Of a DNA stretch of 64,000 bases, positions 51,489 through 63,058 are shown piece after piece. Where the stretch lies: positions 3,674,001 to 3,738,000 of the forward strand of contig LR746275.1 in assembly GCA_902729315.2 (NCBI GenBank), given 5' to 3'. Position 1 is the stretch's first letter. The number at the start of each line of letters is the position of its first letter. The notes below the pieces were generated by a model. The model saw only the letters and a list, made by a program, of their open reading frames with translations, did no database searches and was not told the DNA's origin. This DNA is from Spirodela intermedia (lineage: Eukaryota > Streptophyta > Magnoliopsida > Alismatales > Araceae). The translations under genes were made by a program, and so were the position numbers.

Positions 51489-54400
51489 GCTCTTCCTTCC
51501 CAGCGAAGCGCCGCCTCCTGGCCTGAGGATCGCCGCGCGGCGCCGCCAGTCCCCTCAAACCCTTTTCCGCGATTCCTGCGGCAGTCTTTCTTTCTTTCTG
51601 TGAGATGGGGACTTCCGTGCCGTCCATGGGGAAGGCCAAAAGCTACGGAAAAGGGAATAGAAACCAGGAGATGAAGCACGCGAGAAGATCCGGTGACGGA
51701 GACGATCCCTGTAAATACTCTTCTTTTTGGGGCCGCCGTATTGAATTTTTCCGTGGTTGAGGATAATTTTTTGTTCCTACGGGGAGATCTAATCGTAGAT
51801 GTGTAGCAGCGGAGATCTCGTCTATCTCTCTCCCCTCCGTCACTCTAACCATTTCCGCAGAAAGCACCGTTCTCCGCTCTTCAGTTTCTTCTCTTTCTCT
51901 ACCCATCTCGACACCTCCAGCACCCGATTGAGCTGTTGAGATGTACGGGATGTTTTATGGACGATCGGTCGCCCTCTGCGGATGTCAAAGACGAGAGCGA
52001 GAGAGAAGAGAGAGAAGAGAGAGAAGAGAGAGAGAGAGAGAGTGGCCTGGTGGCGCGGGCTGCATCAGTTCTTGGGAAGGGCAAAGTGATGGGCTGGCAC
52101 AGGATGGAGAGAGGCTTTGTTGCACCCTTTTCAGCTCTCTCCCTCTCTCTCCTTCTCCCTTTTAATGCAAACAACTACGTTATTGACTACATACATAATG
52201 CTGAGGGGAATCCAGAGGCTAATGTGGTGCTGATTTCGAAGAGCCCACTGGTCTTAATTTTCCTTTTTGACCTAAATGCTTACGAGGAAACAGTCCGTGC
52301 CACCGGCTCCACCACCGCCCGAGAAGCCAACTCGGAAACCAAAACAGCACTGCGGTAGCCAGCCGCCGGCGTTTTCCGCGCCACCGGGCTCTGCCTTGCC
52401 ATTTCTCACGCAGAGAATCTGAGATCTGAGCCCCCTCCCTCCCCGACATTTCCATCTTTGACTCGATTCCTCCCCCCAAGCCCAACCCCACGCTCCCCCC
52501 CGCACACTCCAATTCCTGCTACCTTCTCTGTGATACAGAAACCTCCCCCTCCCTCCCTCTTCCCCTTTTCCACTTCGAGGTAAAACCTAGCCAAAGGAAG
52601 AGGACGCAGCAGGCTCCCCAGTGTAGGGATCTAGCTACGGCGCAACTGAGTGTTCTCTTACGGTGCTCCGTTCTGCTACGTCCACAATTTCGTCGCCAAA
52701 TCGACGGATGAGCGCTAATGGGTCAACGCCGACGTCCTCCACGGAAGGATGATGCCCCACTGTAAGCCCATCAGAGAGGAACAGAAGCTCCGGCCAGCGG
52801 CGGCGAGGAAGACGGGCAGATGCATTGATGGCGATGAACAAGATAACGCTGGCGGAGGGCCGATTTCCCCCGGTGCCTTCCATGCGGATGGCAGGGGTCA
52901 TCTACAAACCTTCAAGGGACCTCACACATGCGATCTCTGAGCGCAGAGCAACTGCCGTCCTCCTTCGGTTGGGGCCCACTCCCTCTGCCATCTCATCAGG
53001 CGCTGACACAGAATTCCCAGTCAAAGACGACCGCCATTATGAACCCACCCTCACTCCTGGCCTTTATGAAGCGGAGAGCGGGTTAATAATCGCATTGAAT
53101 CGTCTCCTGCGGTGAATCGTGCAGGTAATTACTGTTAATTCCCTATTTATGACGTCACACTTCATTAGCATTTTTTTTTACTGTATATTCTTTTTCATTA
53201 GTAATCATCTAACTGGTAAGAAAATAATATCTGAGAGAAGCTGATATTATTTTCTTACGGGCAGATGCCCCACGAGTTAACTCTAGACACGTGGTCGTCC
53301 GATTGCTTCCGCCGTTGGATAAGCTTCTAGGGCGGTTCGGACGACCATTATCAAGACACGTCACCTTTGGGGGACCGTGCCAACAGTGATCTGTCGCTAT
53401 GGCGTCGCACGTGTGTGCATTGAGAACGTCGCATCTCGGCTTCCTCGAAGGTGGGTCTTCAGGATCGCTACAGCCACCGCACTTGGGCCGGTCCATCACA
53501 GCGATGTGACGGCCATAATGGGCCAATCAGAAAAGTTGACTAGCAGGCCTGGCCCAGATGGATTTCCGTAGGATCAATGCTCGATTGATCGTACGATTAT
53601 CCGTGAGGAGATCCGACGGCCCTCGCGAGTTGATCCCACTACCAGGTCAACACTCACACTGACCCCCTCGACAGCGTGGGGCCGTGCAGCTATCGCTGGT
53701 TGTCCCTCAGGGCTCGGATAGTGCGACCTAATCTGGACACGTCGGCACCCTACCGCGGAATCGGGAGTCCAGATCCGCTCCAGACAGGGTCACGTGGTGC
53801 GTGTCAGTCTGACATGTAGACCCGAGCCAACGAGGTGACATGGACTGGGAACAGTCCGAGCTGGTAGCTTTCCTTTCTTCTCCGGGGTTTCACGGTGGGG
53901 AGGTTCTACCCGGGACGGCGTGTCAGTGAGCTGCCGGCGGCGCGTGGAGGCTCCTTGTAGGCGTAACTCGATTTGACGGACAGGGAGCTTGTTCGGCAGC
54001 CGCCAGTGGCACGTGCGGCGGGTCCCGTGTGGAGATGACGAGAGAGATGGATGACTCCGTTTCAGAGACGAGTAGATTGTTCCTGAGCTACAGTCTCGTA
54101 GAGAACCCACACACTCCCACCTACGTAGGGGAGGGTTTAAGAAACGGGCTTGTCGCCTCCAGGAACGAGTAACGGGCCAAACTGAATCAGCTTTCGTGAA
54201 TATGGGCCGACTGGCTAGACTTGGCAGTGGGTCCAGATGTCTGGCTAGATTTGGCGATGGAAACCTCGATTCGAGATAGCCTTTTTGATGGGCTCAATTC
54301 TGAGAATCACAAAAGGCCCAGCCCAGTTTTCATGCACCATCCTTTGTCTAGCCTTTTACTTTGAGGTTAGTGAGATGACCCCCCGGATTAAAGACGCTGC

Positions 54401-54800
54401 TTCAAGGTGTGGCGTGAGACATAGTTGTCTCACGTTCGCATGTGTGGAGGGACCCTTTAGCATGATATAGAGTGCATGCACGGATGAGCGTGGTGTTTGC
54501 GGAGGCATATGGTGGCATGGGTACGGGACGCACCAAGTGATGAGACTCATGCAGGGGCGTGAATAACTCGGGTGAGCGACATTACTAAGAGTAAGGATCA
54601 TGGGGTGGGGCTATGAGCTTTGACAGTGTGGCATGCGGTGGCACAAAATATGCTAAGCACGTAAGCTCAATCATGTACGTGTCGGGGATAAGTGGATGAC
54701 TTGCCATCTCACTATGAGGGTTTCAGAGAATTTAGGTGTATGTGGCACAAGGTAGTTCACGATCGATCAATTCAAGTGGAAGTTGACATTCTTTCTATTT
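51489..54800. other. RTFL 3' region and gene-free spacer
   Basis: GA runs occur at about 51990-52041. Several ACGTG cores lie between 53285 and 54010 (for example near 53287, 53356, 53738 and 53791), and TGGGCC motifs near 53486, 53519, 54204 and 54289. A perfect hairpin is at 53216-53258. Frames at 52635-52901 (-) and 52825-53115 (+) match nothing I know. No gene supported. Confidence 0.45.
53216..53258. other. Perfect 16-bp inverted repeat with 11-nt loop
   Basis: GTAAGAAAATAATATC (53216-53231) is exactly complementary to GATATTATTTTCTTAC (53243-53258). It could be the core of a small MITE or a stem in RNA. It is too short for a typical plant miRNA precursor on its own. Confidence 0.85.
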
Positions 54801-56497
54801 CAAGTTGCATCAAGATAAAGATGACAATGAATTAAAAGTTGACTAAGGATGAAGATGAGATCTGATCAATTTGATGTAGGGTCATACTATTCATTGGAAG
54901 CGAGATCAATAAAGAGGACATGAAATTTCTTGTTAATGTAGCATGAAGAAGTTGAATATGGAAAAATCCTTTATGCTGGAGAAATCTAGAAGAATTGTGT
55001 GGATCAATTGGATCTTTCTCCTCTTTCTTTTTTTTGAGAAAAAAACAATTCTCAAGAAATTTCAAAAGATTAAGATCTTTGATGAAATTGACATATATAC
55101 TTATATAGTTTGTAGATTGAAAACCTTTTAGCTTCATTTGAATTTTAGATCTGATGCATTACAACAAATAATTTTGTTTACCAAAGTATTCAACAAATAT
55201 AAGTTTGTGGTTGTTGTTTATTTTGGATCCACATGACATAATAGATAGATTCATTTACTTGGGTTTAAGTGATCTAAAACCTCTTTATTGTATATCTAAC
55301 ATGAGATGTAATATACAAAAGAATAGATACAATTTGCCTCAAAATGAAAGCCCAATAAATAGATCCATTATTCCATAGATTCAGGTCCAACAACAAATTA
55401 GTTAGACCTGATTCAGCTTGAAATAAATAGAGACAAATCTAAACATATAAATTTACAAATTTATTTAACTTCATCTTGCAATTTTTGAGATATTCATACT
55501 ATCAAGTTTGTACATTCTCATAGAAATGAGTAAAGTACCAATCATATGTATTATTATTATGAAAACATTTGTGTCAAAAACTAACAACACCTCTAGGAAG
55601 AACGACATGAAGTGACTCGATGAATAAGTGTCAATGTTGTTTCAATGGTTTGAAGAAAAGCCAATACAAATATTCATTATAGTTGCATGACTTCAAATGA
55701 CTTTTTGAGGTAGCACTCTATTCATGAGAATGAGACTACAATATTTTTCTACTTCTCCTAAGTGATGAACTACTTTCCTCAATGATGAACTGCTTTCAAG
55801 ATGTAGAAAAAAATTACACATAAATATGTAAGACAACATAACTTCAACATCAAATACAAGATGATTGATACCATTAGTTGCAGAAAGTATGATACTTTGG
55901 ATAGAAAAATATGTATGACGTTGACATTAAATTTAAAAGTGAAATATTTGAAGCAACATGTAGTTACAAACATGATGTAACACCTCTAAATAGAGTAGTG
56001 GGAGTTGTATACAAGAAGATACTGAGCATTAGACAAAAATGAAATAGTAAATGTCATAGAAGAATGTATTGAGCTATGTCCACTTTCAAGGAATCTACAT
56101 GGATTCTATAATTAAGTGCTACTATATATATATATTTGTCATGAAACCTTATACTGCTAAATTCAGTGAGCTTGTGATTACTCAAACTAAAATTATAATA
56201 ACTAACAACCCAAGATCTCCTTCATCATCAGCACACAATAAGTAACTCAGTGACTTGGATGATTGCATTACCAACACACCATATGTGCTTCAACAAGTCT
56301 ACATGTCATCAATCAAAACAAAAATAAAATTAACTTGACAAGATGGTATCATTACATTCAATTATTATTTGATTTAATGTGAAGAATTGAAGATTTTGAG
56401 AAGAGTCTAATTAATAGCTGAAAAAACACTTGAGATCATGTTTCATGCACACCTCTCTTTGCGATCTTACATATGAATTCAAAACTTTGAGAGAAGG
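54801..56497. other. AT-rich repeat DNA without genes
   Basis: Stop-rich in all frames. Possible retrotransposon remnants are too degraded to assign. Confidence 0.5.
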
Positions 56498-58032
56498 TGA
56501 GTAATAAGGCTTCATTATCATGAATTAATAATTTATTAATAATCTATTTTAAGCCTTAACTTAGGATAAATAAGCTTATATTTATGTTAAATTGATAAAA
56601 AAAAGCTTTTATCTGATTAACATAAAATTTGGCTAATTATGTGATTTTATTTAAATTTATATGATTTTTATAATAATATTTTAAAGATAAATAAAAAATA
56701 ATAAGAGGGGGAGACTATTTATCAATTAGGCTAGCACATGAAAGAGTCACAATCAAGCAAAGTTGTAAGCAAGGGGTTTGAGTAGCCAAGAGCTGATATG
56801 AGGCACATGTGCATCACTCCCCTTTCACATCATCGATGGCTAACTAGAAATGAGATAAAAAGTGGTTGTACACACGTGAGATGACTATATTGACCATACA
56901 AAGATGTGTTACTATATATTTGTCTCAAAAATTAAAAAATTGCTGATGTGGGATAAAATTTGAGTCATCATTCGTTGTCATCTATTTTTAATATTTCTAT
57001 GCCTAAAATACCTCTTAATAAGAAGAATGAGATGCCCTTATGATGTCACTTGACAAAGATATTTGTGTACTTATTTAATTTTCTTTTACATAGTGAGTAG
57101 CAAGGGTTCAAATTTTGCTAGAGTGAAAATTTATATTTTTATTTAACTAAATTATGATTTTTCTATAGAGTGTTGATCAATGATTTAGCCAACATAATCT
57201 CACTTAATCATCAATGTAACTCATAAAGTATTGTTACTGATTGACGAATGATTATTGTATAAAATGAGTTGTCATTGAGAAAATGACTATTTACTAAAAG
57301 ATGAGTCACCATGTCATGAGAACATACTAGATGTGATGAAGAACTTCTTGTTGTGTGTACTTGAAGATGAAGCTCCATAAGATGTATCACACTTCTATTC
57401 AACTTATCTCCATTAGATGATAGCTACTGAAAATAATTTATTGATTCATTCATTGATTTCTATACTCTACAAGAAGATCTAGATAAACTCACATTATTCA
57501 TATTCAAGTAGAGCTTTTGAGGTTTTGGACATCAGATAATGATCCTCTTATACATACAAAATTTCAACAATCATTGTCACAATGCCAAAACTCTATTTTT
57601 TTTATTTTTAATATTATTTTTTATTTAAATTAACGAGATTTATATCATTTCAAGTCTCAAAACTCTTCTCTATTAAATTATAATTCGTTTGTCTTTAAAT
57701 ATATTAATTTGATCTATTAAATTATTTATAATCATTTATGAAATAATTTCTATTTTTCACATTTTAAAATAATTTTATCATTTGTATTCAGCATAACAAT
57801 CATAAAAATCATATCTTAGAAAAATTCTAAAATATTACTTTTTAAATATCTTTGTTTTTATTTAATTAATTACATTCTTATGATAAATTTAGAAAATTGT
57901 CATTATTTTTGAATTATTTTTATTTATAATTAATTAAATAATTTTGAAACATTTTAAAAATATTAAATTAGTAATTTTTAGTTTTATTATTTTAATATAT
58001 GTTATTTATTATATAATAATTAAGTCACGTCA
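56498..58032 (-). repeat. LTR-like repeat, family A, copy 2
   Basis: This is a reverse-strand copy of about 1.53 kb. On the minus strand it starts TGACGTGACTTA at 58032 and ends near 56498. It is the most decayed copy, with nearly all CpG sites lost. No matching target duplication was found. Confidence 0.7.
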
Positions 58033-58052
58033 ATAAATCTTATCTTTTAGTA

Positions 58053-59735
58053 TGTAATAAGTCTTCATTCTCATGAGTTAACAATTAATAAATAATATAG
58101 CTTTAGCTTTAACTCATGATAAATAGACTTATATTTATATTGATTTGTAAAAATAGTTTTTAGTTGGTTAATTATATAATTTTATATAAATTTATATGAT
58201 TTTTATAATCTTATTTTAAAGATAAATAAAGAAAAAGAAAAGAAAAGAAAAAGATAGAAAGCACAGTCGAAGTAGAGCCACACGTAAGGGCTCAAGTAGT
58301 TATAGACTAATGGAGGCATATGTGTGCCACTCCTCTTTCATGTCACCGGTGGCTAGTTGATTGTGAAGCAAAGACTAATTAAACATGTAGGAGAAAGGGA
58401 CTCATTACTTATAAATATGATATTACTATATATTCACTCAAAACTTTTGACATATAATTGATGTAGGACTAACCAACATCACACCTTCCCTTGAATGGTG
58501 TTAATAATTTCAATACTTAAAATACTTCTTAATTATAACAACGATGTACCATAATGATGTCACTTTATAAGGGTATTATAGTACTTTTGTCACTCTCTCT
58601 CATATAGGCAGACGATCAGCACGAGTTTGAATCTTACTAGAGTCAAAACTCGTATTTTACTTAATTAAATTGTGACTTTCTTATAGATCATCGGTGAAAG
58701 ATTAGGCCATCAAAATTACTTGATCCTCAACGAAAATTTTGTCAACATGATTTACAGAATATTGTTATTAAAATTGTTGAACGATTTGTGATAAAAGATC
58801 GTAAATCTATTGAGTAAATCATCTTCAATTGATCGACGAACAAGCCCCAAAAAGAGAATGATATGTCAGGAGATGAGTCACCACCTTTTGAGAGTGTACT
58901 AGATACGATGAGGAACCTCTTCTTATTATATAGACATAAGGACAAAGTTCTTTGACATACGCCCCACCTTTATCCAGCTCTTATCTATTGATTAATAGTT
59001 GTCGGAGAGTTGTAAATTTACTTTTTTATTACTTTATTGGGTCACAGCCGCCGAAGATGATTCGATGACCTATTTCATTGATCTTTAAATTTCACAAAAA
59101 GGTCAAGAGATTACCAACGTCATCTTTGTTCAAATAGAATCTTCAAGGTCATAGACATTGTACGACAATTCACTTGAACACAAGATTTTAATACATTATC
59201 AATACATTGTTGCCACGATGTCATAACTTTATTTCCCTACTTTCAACTTAATTTTTGATTTATTTAGAGATGATTTATGTGATTTAAATTTTCTAAAATA
59301 TTTTTCATTCAATTACGATTCTGACAGCTTTTATAGATTTTAGTTTGACCAATTAAAACATATATAATTACTTACATAAGAATCGATGGGCAAAACTCTA
59401 TTTCCACTCGATTCGTATTTGTTAGGTATTGACGCCATCCTGACGTTTGCACTCTTATTTCTCTTTTCTACAAATGTTAAATATATTTCATTTTCATTTC
59501 TTAATCTAAAATTTATAAAAAAATATATTATTTGAGAACAATTTTGAAATATTACCTGATAGTATATTACATCCCTATGATCAACCTAAGAAATTTTTAT
59601 TATTTTTGAAACTTATATTGAATTATAATTGATATATTTATTCAAAAATACTTATAAATATTTAAAAATTATTATTTTTTAGTTTTATAAATTTTAAATT
59701 TACATAATTTACTATACAATGACTAAATCACGTCA
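58053..59735 (-). repeat. LTR-like repeat, family A, copy 3
   Basis: About 1.68 kb on the reverse strand, only 20 bp from copy 2 and in the same orientation. It matches the family along its full length and is intermediate in CpG loss. No internal retrotransposon region lies between copies 2 and 3. Confidence 0.75.
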
Positions 59736-59994
59736 ATATGTTTATTAGGTTAAAGTAAACTTTAGTGAGAATCACTCAAGTTATTAAAATACATACATAA
59801 ATTACAACTCATTTAGCATTTCAATTTTTGATGAGATATTTTTATATTATCTTTCTCTTTTAATGATATTTTAACTTACTATTACATGCCCATATTTGTG
59901 TCAGATTTTAAATTACTATTACATGCCCATATTTTACTTATATAAGTTAGATTTTTGGAATATTTTTACAAATATATTTTTTGATAGAGAGAGG

Positions 59995-60093
<99 letters not shown>

Positions 60094-60341
60094 GTCATAT
60101 TTCTTTGATGACCAAGTTGGCCTACATCAATTAGACAAATCTTAGATGGCTCAATAAGATAAGTAGCTAACAATAGTAATGATCAAATACAGCCCAACTC
60201 CAAATTAAAATATAGCAACATGTCATGTATTTGACTAAAATTACAACTATATCTCGCTTCACAAATTGACATAAATTTCTTCATGTGGTTGTTGACTCAT
60301 GTAGAGGTTTCAAAGCTCTAGCCATAGTCACATGAGACTAT
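59736..60341. repeat. Spacer with a long (GA)n microsatellite
   Basis: A GA array runs from about 59985 to 60084, about 44 clean units. The rest is AT-rich with no gene. The sequence TTTTAAATTACTATTACATGCCCATATTT is partly repeated in tandem near 59878-59935. Confidence 0.8.
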
Positions 60342-61423
60342 TGACGTGACTTAGTTGTTGTATAGTAAATCACGTAAATTTAAAAAATATAAATCTAGAA
60401 AATATGATTTTTTGGATATTTAGAAGTATTTCTGAATAAATATATCAATTATAATTCAATAAAACTTCTAAAAATAGCGATAATTTTTTTAGGTCAATCA
60501 CAAGGATGTAATATAATATTGGATAATTATTCAAAAAAATTCTCAAAGAATACTATTTTTTATAAATTTTATATTAAGAAATAAAAATGAAATATATTTA
60601 AAATTCACAAAAAAGGGAAATAAGGGTGCGGACGTCATGATGACGTCAACGCGAATCGGGCGAAAATAGAGTTCCACCCGACGATTCTTATGTAAGTGAT
60701 TACAAATGATTTAATTGATCAAATTAAGATCTGTAAAATCTAAAAGAATCGTAATGGAATGAAGTATATCTTGGTAAATTTAAATCACACAAATTATCAT
60801 AAATGAAGCGGAAATTAAGTTGAAAGTAGGAAAACAGAGTTCCGACATTGTGACGGTAATGCGTCGACAATGCACCGAAATCTTGAGCGTTCGAGAGGAT
60901 CATCGTGCAGTGTTCACAATGTCAAAGGCTTTTCTTGGACAAACATGACGTGAGAAATCTCTGATCTCCTTGCGAAGTCTAGAGATCAATGAAATGGGTC
61001 GTCGAATCATCTCCGGTGGGTGTCACCCAACGAAGCAGAAAAACGGCGACTTTGCGGCTCTTCGGCGGCTGTCATCTAACGGAGAGGAGCTGGATGGAGG
61101 TGGGGCGTGTGTTAGGGAGCTTCATCCTTAGGTCCGCACTGTAAGAGGAGGCTCTTCATCACATCTAGTACATCCGCTGGTTGGTGGGTCCCCCTCATTT
61201 TATTTTATTTTTATTTTTATTTCTTTTTCTTTATTTATCTCAAAAGTAAGACTATAAAAATCATATAAATTCGTATAAAATCACATAATTATCCAAAAAT
61301 TCACGTTAATCAATTGAAAACTACTTTTCACACTTTAACACAAATATAAGTCTATTTATCATGAGTTAAGGTTAAAACTATATTATTTACTAATTATTAA
61401 CTCATGATAATTAAGACTTATCA
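60342..61423 (+). mobile_element. Solo LTR, family A, copy 4, with intact target duplication
   Basis: It starts TGACGTGACTTAG and ends AGACTTATCA. It is flanked on both sides by ACTAT (60337-60341 and 61424-61428), a perfect 5-bp target-site duplication, so the element boundaries are certain. At 1082 bp it is shorter than its relatives because about 0.5 kb is missing near 61180, where other copies carry the box-B-like and GC-rich sections. There is no internal region, hence a solo LTR. Confidence 0.9.
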
Positions 61424-61559
61424 ACTATCAAAGGCAGCATTGTTTGGAGAGTCGTCATTGTTGGTTGTAGATGAAATGGTGAGAAGGTCCCTAAGACATT
61501 CTTCATGTAGAGAGAAAAAGGTTAACCTACAGTCACTAGATCAGAACTCTCATAGTAGT

Positions 61560-63058
61560 GAGGCCCACATGCAACATGTAGCTCTCTATATAGGACTTGG
61601 TGGCAAGCTTGTAGAGGAATACTAACTCATTTAGGTTATGTTTCTATTTTTCTTATTTTTTATCCTAATAAAAAATTTGATACTTAATTTGGAAAATAAA
61701 TAAATAAAAGTTGAGAGTTCATTTTTTACGTATTTTCATTTAGGATGTGAGGTCACTGTTGTTTTTATTTTTACTTTATCAAGACAATCTATACTAAGAG
61801 GTACAATAAGTTTTCGACAAGAGAGTGATTGATGGTTAGTGAATTGGTTGACTTGAAGAGAAGGTCTTATAATTAACTTTAAAAATTGTGACTCTTGGTG
61901 CTCAATTTCAAGAACTCAAAGATGAACATAAAAAGTTAAATAAATATTTGAACGATTTACAATAACAACTTATGACAATAATTACTCATATCAACATGGC
62001 CACAAAAAAATAAGGTGCAAGAAGTAAAATAAGGTGGAGAATCTAATACAAAATTCAGTGTGAAAGTAATAATAACAAAATAAAATGTTAATTGAAGAAG
62101 ACATGATCTTTATCATGGTCCCTAAATGAAAACTTTTAAAAGAGCACTATGTATATGCTAGAAATAGTTTTTTCAAAAGAGAATGTGTTGACATTAGTTT
62201 CAGAAATTAAATGATATAAATAACACATGTTCTCTTTAAAGTTTTTCTCAAAGATGAAAAAATGAAGTTAACAAACATGTGAAATATTTAAAAGTACTCA
62301 TTTATGATGTAATTTATGATGGAACAAGAAACAATAAGAGTGTTAGAAGTACACCTATGAGGTGGATAACAAAGATTTGGTGTTAAGAAATAACTACAAA
62401 ATAATATGTCAATAAAAGAAGGTCTGACCTTCATATGGGTCTTTGAAGTCGTAATGTTAGTGGTGAAGGCCACTTGTAGCTTGTAACTCTCAAGATAAGA
62501 CTCCATGGCAAGCTTGTGGAGGAAGGTCAGATTGTCCATATTAGGTCTTCACTTTCCTTGTTTTTTGCCCTAAGAACAAATTAGATAAAAAAAATTAAAT
62601 AATTGAGGTTGTTAGTATGTTTAATGATATTTTTTTAATTTTAGTTGTGATTCTATTATTAAATTTTTTTACCGTATGAAGATAATACATACTAAGAGGT
62701 GCATAAGGCTTTTTAGTGAGATAGTGACTAATGGCCAAGGAATTAGTTGCCTTAACAAGAAGATGACAAACTTAACTTCAAAAATTATGTTCCTTAGTAC
62801 TCAATTTTATCAACTCAATGATGAGCATAAAAAATGACAATCACATGTGAAAGATTTTGAAATAATAAATTATGAAATAATTACTCATATCAAACATGAT
62901 CACAAAATAATATGGGATGTGAGAAGTACCACCCAATGAGGTGGAGAACCTAATAAATAGTCTGGTATAGAAAAAATGACTATGAAATATTATGTCAATT
63001 GAAGAAGTTGTGATCTACATCACTATCTTTGAAGTTATGATGTGGGTGATAAGAGCCA
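61560..63058 (+). repeat. Diverged direct repeats, spacing about 0.9 kb
   Basis: The stretch from about 61560 to 62115 recurs at about 62466-63010. Shared blocks include GGCAAGCTTGT(A/G)GAGGAA, ACTAATTTGGAAA-like stretches, TTACTCATATCAA and AAGGTGGAGAA. A third partial copy of the last part lies at about 62340-62440. Stops abound; the origin is unknown, and it may be the internal part of a retrotransposon. Confidence 0.65.

Noticed and set aside
52635-53115. Overlapping frames on both strands
   Set aside because: Neither reads like a known protein, and no splice-consistent extension was found.
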